Below are positions 6,713 to 9,698 of a stretch of DNA of 9,698 nt, one piece after another (position 1 is the first letter of the stretch; each line of letters starts with the position of its first letter). The notes under the pieces are model-generated. The model did not search any database. It worked only from the letters and a program-made list of their open reading frames with translations, and had not been told where the DNA came from. Origin of the DNA: Flavobacteriaceae bacterium (lineage in GTDB: Bacteria > Bacteroidota > Bacteroidia > Flavobacteriales > Flavobacteriaceae); assembly GCA_002693605.1 (NCBI GenBank), contig NZQO01000042.1, forward strand, positions 1-9,698, read 5' to 3'. The position numbers and the translations under genes were made by a program.

Positions 6713-6720
6713 CAATTATA
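6713..6720 (-). promoter_or_regulatory. Weak candidate promoter element for proCBA
   Basis: The minus strand reads TATAATTG, one mismatch from TAnnTTTG and also a perfect TATAAT hexamer. It lies about 97 nt upstream of the proC ATG. A TTTTG stands 24 nt further up, a long spacing for a -33 element. The pnp terminator upstream makes an operon promoter in this gap likely, but the exact box is uncertain. Confidence 0.35.
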
Positions 6721-6786
6721 CCAACGGATTGAAGGTTTTTTTTACAAAATGCTAAAATTTTTCATTAAAACCGAAAAGACGCAGAT

Positions 6787-6832
6787 ATGGCAGTAAATGG
6801 CAGTGATTGGGCTCGAGGTGCAATTATGGCAG
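6787..6832. repeat. Three spaced ATGGCAG direct repeats upstream of proC
   Basis: ATGGCAGT occurs at 6787-6794 and 6797-6804 (10 bp apart, one helical turn), and ATGGCAG again at 6826-6832 (29 bp further, about three turns). They lie between the pnp terminator and the proC promoter region. The helical phasing suggests a possible regulator site, but no regulator can be named from sequence alone. Confidence 0.4.
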
Positions 6833-6861
6833 AAAAAAACGCCCTCGTTTCCGAAGGCGTT
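6833..6861 (-). terminator. Intrinsic terminator of pnp
   Basis: On the minus strand the hairpin AACGCC-T-TCG / CGA-G-GGCGTT (10 pairs including one T.G wobble, arms 6852-6861 and 6838-6847) is capped by a GAAA tetraloop and followed by seven T residues (6839-6833). It begins about 30 nt after the pnp stop codon and isolates pnp from the proline operon. Confidence 0.92.
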
Positions 6862-6878
6862 CTTAGATATTTATTAAG

Positions 6879-6895
6879 CTAGTTGTTACAACTAG
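6879..6895. repeat. Palindrome spanning the pnp stop codon
   Basis: CTAGTTG (6879-6885) and CAACTAG (6889-6895) are perfect 7-bp arms around a 3-nt centre. The pnp stop codon TAG (6894-6892) lies inside one arm. It has no T-tract of its own and sits about 17 nt before the terminator hairpin. Confidence 0.5.
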
Positions 6896-9123
6896 TCTCT
6901 TCTTCTATCGCGGTCGCGGTTGCGATTGTCTCGCCCCCGTCCATCGCGGCGATCGTTGTCGCGATTTCCGCCGCTGCTCTTGCGCTCTTGGTATCCTTCT
7001 GGTTTTTCCAGTAACGCCTTGCGGGAAACTTTTTCCTTTCGGGTTCTGGAATCGATTCCGAAATACTTCACATCGATAACATCGCCAAGGTTTACTACAT
7101 CGGTAACGTTGTCGGTACGGTCCCAAGCCAATTCGGAAATGTGCAGCAATACTTCGTTGCCCGGGGCGTCGAGGTATTCTACTACAGCGCCGAAATCTAA
7201 AAGTTTGATAACCTTTACTTCGTACACGCTGCCAACTTCAGGCTTAAACGTGATAGAGTCTATCTTGGCCAATACCTTGTCGATACCTGCTTGGTCGGTA
7301 CCAAGAATCTCCACGATACCTTCCTCGGTAACGGGGTCTTCGTTGATAACGATCGTGGTCTTGGTTTCCTTCTGAAGTTCTTGGATAACCTTTCCACCGG
7401 GTCCAATTAGGGCACCAATATACTCGTTCGGGATGGTCGTTGTAACCATTTTCGGAGCGTGTGGCTTAACATCAGAGTTTGGTTCTGAAATGGTATCGGT
7501 CAATTTCTCCAAAATGTGCAATCTGCCGGCCGATGCCTGTTTAAGTGCGTTCACCAAGATTTCGTAGGATAATCCCTTCACCTTGATGTCCATCTGGCAA
7601 GCCGTAATTCCGTCGGCAGTACCGGTTACCTTAAAGTCCATATCGCCTAAGTGATCCTCATCGCCGAGGATATCGCTCAATACGGCGTATTTTCCAGACT
7701 CACTATCGGAAATAAGTCCCATAGCTATCCCCGAAACTGGTTTTTTAAGCTGTACACCTGCATCCATCAGGGCCATAGTACCGCTACAAACGGTGGCCAT
7801 AGAGGAGGAGCCGTTGCTTTCCAATACTTCGGCAACCACGCGCACGGTGTAAGGACAGTCTGCGGGGATCATTCCCTTAAGGGCACGTTGTGCCAAGTTT
7901 CCATGTCCTATTTCACGACGCGAGGTGCCGCGAATGGGTCGCGCTTCGCCAGTTGAGAAAGGAGGGAAATTATAGTGCAAATAGAAGGTTTCCTCGCCCT
8001 CGAAAGAAGGCATGTCTATCTGGTTTGCCTCTCGTGATGTGCCCAAGGTAACGGTGGCCAACGCTTGGGTTTCACCACGTGTAAAGATAGCCGACCCGTG
8101 TGTTGAGGGAAGGTAATCTACCTCGCACCAAATGGGGCGTATCTCATCGGTCTTACGTCCGTCCAAACGCAGTCCTTCGTTCAGTACTAGGTCGCGAATG
8201 GCGGCCTTTTCGGCTTTTGCCACGTATTTTGAAATCATATCGCCAAAATCTTCCAGTTGCTCTTCAGAATATTCTGCGCGAACGTCTTCCTTTATCTGCA
8301 TAAACGCACTTCCGCGCTCGTGCTTCGAAGAGCCGCTCTTGGCCACATCATAAATGCGGTTGTACACTTTTTCGTGTATTTCCTTTTGAAGGCTCTCGTC
8401 CTCACGTTCGGTCTCATACTCACGGGTTTCTTTTTTCCCGCCAACCTTTTCGGCCAGGCGCAACTGGGCCTCGCACTGTTTCTTAATGTGGTCGTGGGCA
8501 AACTTGATGGCCTCTACCATTTCCTCTTCGGAAATTTCCTTCATCTCGCCCTCTACCATCATCACAGAATCCATAGACGCACCGATTATCATATCGATAT
8601 CCGACTCGGCTAGTTGGGCGCGGGTAGGGTTAATGACGAATTCGCCATCGATACGGCCCACTCGGGCTTCGGATATGGCACATTCAAACGGAAAGTCGGA
8701 AAGCTGTATGGCTGCCGATGCGGCCAAACCGGCCATGGCATCTGGCATTACCTCTTCGTCGTGCGACATTAGCTGGATCATTACCTGCGTTTCGGCGTGG
8801 TAATCTTTCGGGAACAAGGGGCGCAATACGCGGTCTACCAAGCGCATGGTCAATATCTCGCCATCGCTGGGTCGTGCCTCGCGCTTAAAGAATCCGCCTG
8901 GATAACGGCCCGAGGCGGCAAACTTTTCACGGTAGTCTACCGTTAACGGAAGAAAATCTACGTCGCTCTGCTTGTAGTTGGAAACTACGGTACATAGCAA
9001 CATACATTTTCCTGATTGTACTACAACCGATCCGTGGGCCTGCTTGGCCAACTTTCCGGTTTCAATGGTAATTTCGCGGCCATCGCCAAGATCAATTACC
9101 TCTTTAAATGCTTCAGGTTTCAT
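6892..9123 (-). CDS. pnp: Polynucleotide phosphorylase (polyribonucleotide nucleotidyltransferase)
   Basis: PNPase is a trimeric 3'-to-5' phosphorolytic exoribonuclease of the cytoplasm that degrades mRNA and can add heteropolymeric tails. The 743-residue product has the full family layout. RNase PH domain 1 is at about 5-145, with [20 protein letters not shown] (78-97). An acidic helical linker spans about 235-310. RNase PH domain 2 is at about 315-545, with [20 protein letters not shown] (389-408) and the metal-binding Asp488 and Asp494 in [15 protein letters not shown]. The KH domain is at about 558-620, with the GPGG loop at 574-577. The S1 domain is at about 630-703. The last 29 residues (715-743) form a low-complexity Arg/Asp/Asn/Gly tail. 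The ATG at 9123 follows an A/T-rich tract. Next to rpsO, as in many bacteria, it has its own structured leader of about 200 nt and its own terminator. Confidence 0.98.
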   Translation of the reverse strand: MKPEAFKEVIDLGDGREITIETGKLAKQAHGSVVVQSGKCMLLCTVVSNYKQSDVDFLPLTVDYREKFAASGRYPGGFFKREARPSDGEILTMRLVDRVLRPLFPKDYHAETQVMIQLMSHDEEVMPDAMAGLAASAAIQLSDFPFECAISEARVGRIDGEFVINPTRAQLAESDIDMIIGASMDSVMMVEGEMKEISEEEMVEAIKFAHDHIKKQCEAQLRLAEKVGGKKETREYETEREDESLQKEIHEKVYNRIYDVAKSGSSKHERGSAFMQIKEDVRAEYSEEQLEDFGDMISKYVAKAEKAAIRDLVLNEGLRLDGRKTDEIRPIWCEVDYLPSTHGSAIFTRGETQALATVTLGTSREANQIDMPSFEGEETFYLHYNFPPFSTGEARPIRGTSRREIGHGNLAQRALKGMIPADCPYTVRVVAEVLESNGSSSMATVCSGTMALMDAGVQLKKPVSGIAMGLISDSESGKYAVLSDILGDEDHLGDMDFKVTGTADGITACQMDIKVKGLSYEILVNALKQASAGRLHILEKLTDTISEPNSDVKPHAPKMVTTTIPNEYIGALIGPGGKVIQELQKETKTTIVINEDPVTEEGIVEILGTDQAGIDKVLAKIDSITFKPEVGSVYEVKVIKLLDFGAVVEYLDAPGNEVLLHISELAWDRTDNVTDVVNLGDVIDVKYFGIDSRTRKEKVSRKALLEKPEGYQERKSSGGNRDNDRRDGRGRDNRNRDRDRRRD

Positions 9124-9143
9124 AAAAAATGTTTTTCAAAATT

Positions 9144-9160
9144 GTGCATGGGGAATGCAC
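9144..9160 (-). promoter_or_regulatory. Hairpin just upstream of the pnp start
   Basis: The arms GTGCAT (9144-9149) and ATGCAC (9155-9160) enclose 5 nt (TCCCC in the mRNA). The hairpin ends 20 nt before the pnp ATG, close enough to affect ribosome entry. The pairing is seen; the role is inference. Confidence 0.5.
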
Positions 9161-9167
9161 TGTTAAA

Positions 9168-9227
9168 ATTGGTCGTTGCGCGATGATCGCGCAAAAGTTG
9201 TGTCGTTGTGGTGTTGTGCTGACCAAT
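9168..9227 (-). promoter_or_regulatory. Closed stem-loop domain in the pnp leader
   Basis: ATTGGTC (9227-9221 on the minus strand) pairs with GACCAAT (9174-9168), closing a domain. Inside it lie a 26-nt A/C-rich, apparently single-stranded tract (9220-9195) and then a perfect 8-bp hairpin TTGCGCGA/TCGCGCAA with a 3-nt loop (9194-9176). One nucleotide separates this hairpin from the closing stem. A folded leader fits PNPase autocontrol, which is known in E. coli, although I see no sequence similarity to that leader. Confidence 0.55.
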
Positions 9228-9257
9228 GAAAAACTAAGTGTAGCTTTTTCTATGTGC

Positions 9258-9276
9258 CCTGCCCACTCGGGGCAGG
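9258..9276 (-). repeat. GC-rich hairpin between rpsO and pnp
   Basis: CCTGCCC and GGGCAGG (arms 9258-9264 and 9270-9276) form a perfect 7-bp stem with a 5-nt loop. A T-tract precedes it and none follows on the minus strand, and on the plus strand it is followed by A residues. It is therefore not an intrinsic terminator in either direction. It may be an RNA processing site in a rpsO-pnp readthrough transcript. Confidence 0.5.
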
Positions 9277-9332
9277 AAAAAATTTCAGAAATCTCAGTTT
9301 TCTGATGACTGTAATGGGTTGTCGCGAGTAGC

Positions 9333-9365
9333 AAAAAATGAGAAAGGGGCCTAAAAGCCCCTTTC
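9333..9365 (-). terminator. Intrinsic terminator of rpsO
   Basis: GAAAGGGGC/GCCCCTTTC (9-bp arms, 9357-9365 and 9342-9350) with a 6-nt loop is followed on the minus strand by TCA and six T residues (9338-9333). It begins 11 nt after the rpsO stop codon. Partial readthrough into pnp remains possible, as in other rpsO-pnp units. Confidence 0.88.
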
Positions 9366-9376
9366 CAAAAACCATA

Positions 9377-9646
9377 TTACTTACGTAATCCTAATTCTTT
9401 AACGATGGCACGGTATCTCATAATGTCTTTCTTCATAAGATAGTCCAACAACGATCTACGCTTCCCTACCAACTTTACCAACGAACGCTCCGTGTTGAAG
9501 TCCTTGTGGTTGTTTTTAAGGTGTTGTGAAAGGTGCTCGATGCGGTGCGTGAACAACGCGATTTGCCCTTCCGTAGAACCGGTGTCGGTTGCCGATTTAC
9601 CGTGTTTCTTGAAAATTTCGCTTTTCTTTTCTTTTGTCAAATACAT
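9377..9646 (-). CDS. rpsO: 30S ribosomal protein S15
   Basis: S15 binds 16S rRNA early in assembly of the small subunit platform and contacts 23S rRNA in a bridge between subunits. Starting at the ATG at 9646 gives 89 residues, the standard length. The sequence has the family hallmarks: ATDTGSTEGQIALFTHRIEHLSQHL (the conserved DTGS-EvQ-type RNA-binding segment, here TEGQ), HLKNNHKDFNTERSL, and the C-terminal GKRRSLLDYLMKKDIMRYRAIVKELGLRK-like helix. The frame stays open upstream to a TTG near 9694, but those 16 extra codons do not look like S15 and are leader. An A/T-rich tract precedes the ATG and there is no Shine-Dalgarno sequence. The gene ends with its own terminator and is followed by pnp. 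Confidence 0.97.
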   Translation of the reverse strand: MYLTKEKKSEIFKKHGKSATDTGSTEGQIALFTHRIEHLSQHLKNNHKDFNTERSLVKLVGKRRSLLDYLMKKDIMRYRAIVKELGLRK

Positions 9647-9698
9647 GCCAATATTGTTAAAATGATTTTTATGTACAGACTGCCTCCTTGGCAATCAA
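9647..9698 (-). other. rpsO 5' leader (partial)
   Basis: The 52 nt upstream of rpsO contain a small TGCC/GGCA stem (9681-9684 and 9690-9693) around AAGGA, then an A/T-rich stretch leading to the start codon. S15 represses its own mRNA in several bacteria through leader structures, but too little is in the window to judge that here. The promoter is outside the window. Confidence 0.3.

Noticed and set aside
6892..6981. Hexamer-like DNA repeats at the pnp 3' end as a possible repeat element or CRISPR-like array
   Set aside because: The repeats are short, in frame and explained by the Arg-Asp/Arg-Asn coding tail; there are no spacers.
9258..9276. GC-rich hairpin as a second rpsO terminator
   Set aside because: No T-tract follows it on the minus strand; the T run lies before it, so it cannot act as a standard intrinsic terminator.
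9113..9334. Minus-strand open frame of 73 codons between rpsO and pnp
   Set aside because: It begins at a TTG inside the rpsO terminator T-tract, runs through the leader hairpins and overlaps the pnp start. The sequence is better explained as structured leader RNA.
9647..9694. Extended N-terminus of rpsO by 16 codons
   Set aside because: The extension begins at TTG and does not match S15, whose standard length is reached from the ATG at 9646.

Overview
This window looks like a housekeeping region from a member of the Bacteroidota, most likely a Flavobacteriaceae-type marine or environmental bacterium. The reasons are the short primary sigma factor (287 residues, no region 1.1), a TAnnTTTG promoter element, starts preceded by A-rich tracts instead of Shine-Dalgarno sequences, a secreted beta-propeller protein with a cleavage site before Gln, and the linkage rpsO-pnp ... 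rpoD ... rpe, which I recall as common in this group. All eight complete genes and the one partial gene are on the minus strand, so the order of transcription runs from high to low coordinates.

Read in transcription order, the window begins with rpsO (ribosomal protein S15) and its terminator. Next is pnp (polynucleotide phosphorylase), behind an unusually structured leader of about 250 nt, and it ends in a GAAA-loop terminator. A three-gene proline operon follows in the order proC, proB, proA. It covers the whole glutamate-to-proline route apart from the spontaneous cyclisation step, and it ends in an almost symmetrical terminator. After about 350 nt of non-coding DNA holding a candidate promoter, palindromes and a repeated motif comes the primary sigma factor gene rpoD, closed by two terminators in tandem. 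A new candidate promoter then drives a short blue-light receptor gene (BLUF domain, GTG start), which sits 2 nt upstream of rpe (ribulose-phosphate 3-epimerase). The low-coordinate end holds a 303-nt gap and the N-terminal 335 residues of a secreted beta-propeller protein that runs off the window.

No mobile element, CRISPR array, tRNA or rRNA is visible. I found no clear new defence or metabolic system. The most interesting items are the BLUF-rpe pairing, which suggests light-linked control of a pentose-phosphate enzyme; the folded pnp leader, a candidate autoregulatory element; the long rpoD leader; and the placement of the proline operon between pnp and rpoD. All promoter and RNA-structure calls were made by eye and are inferences.
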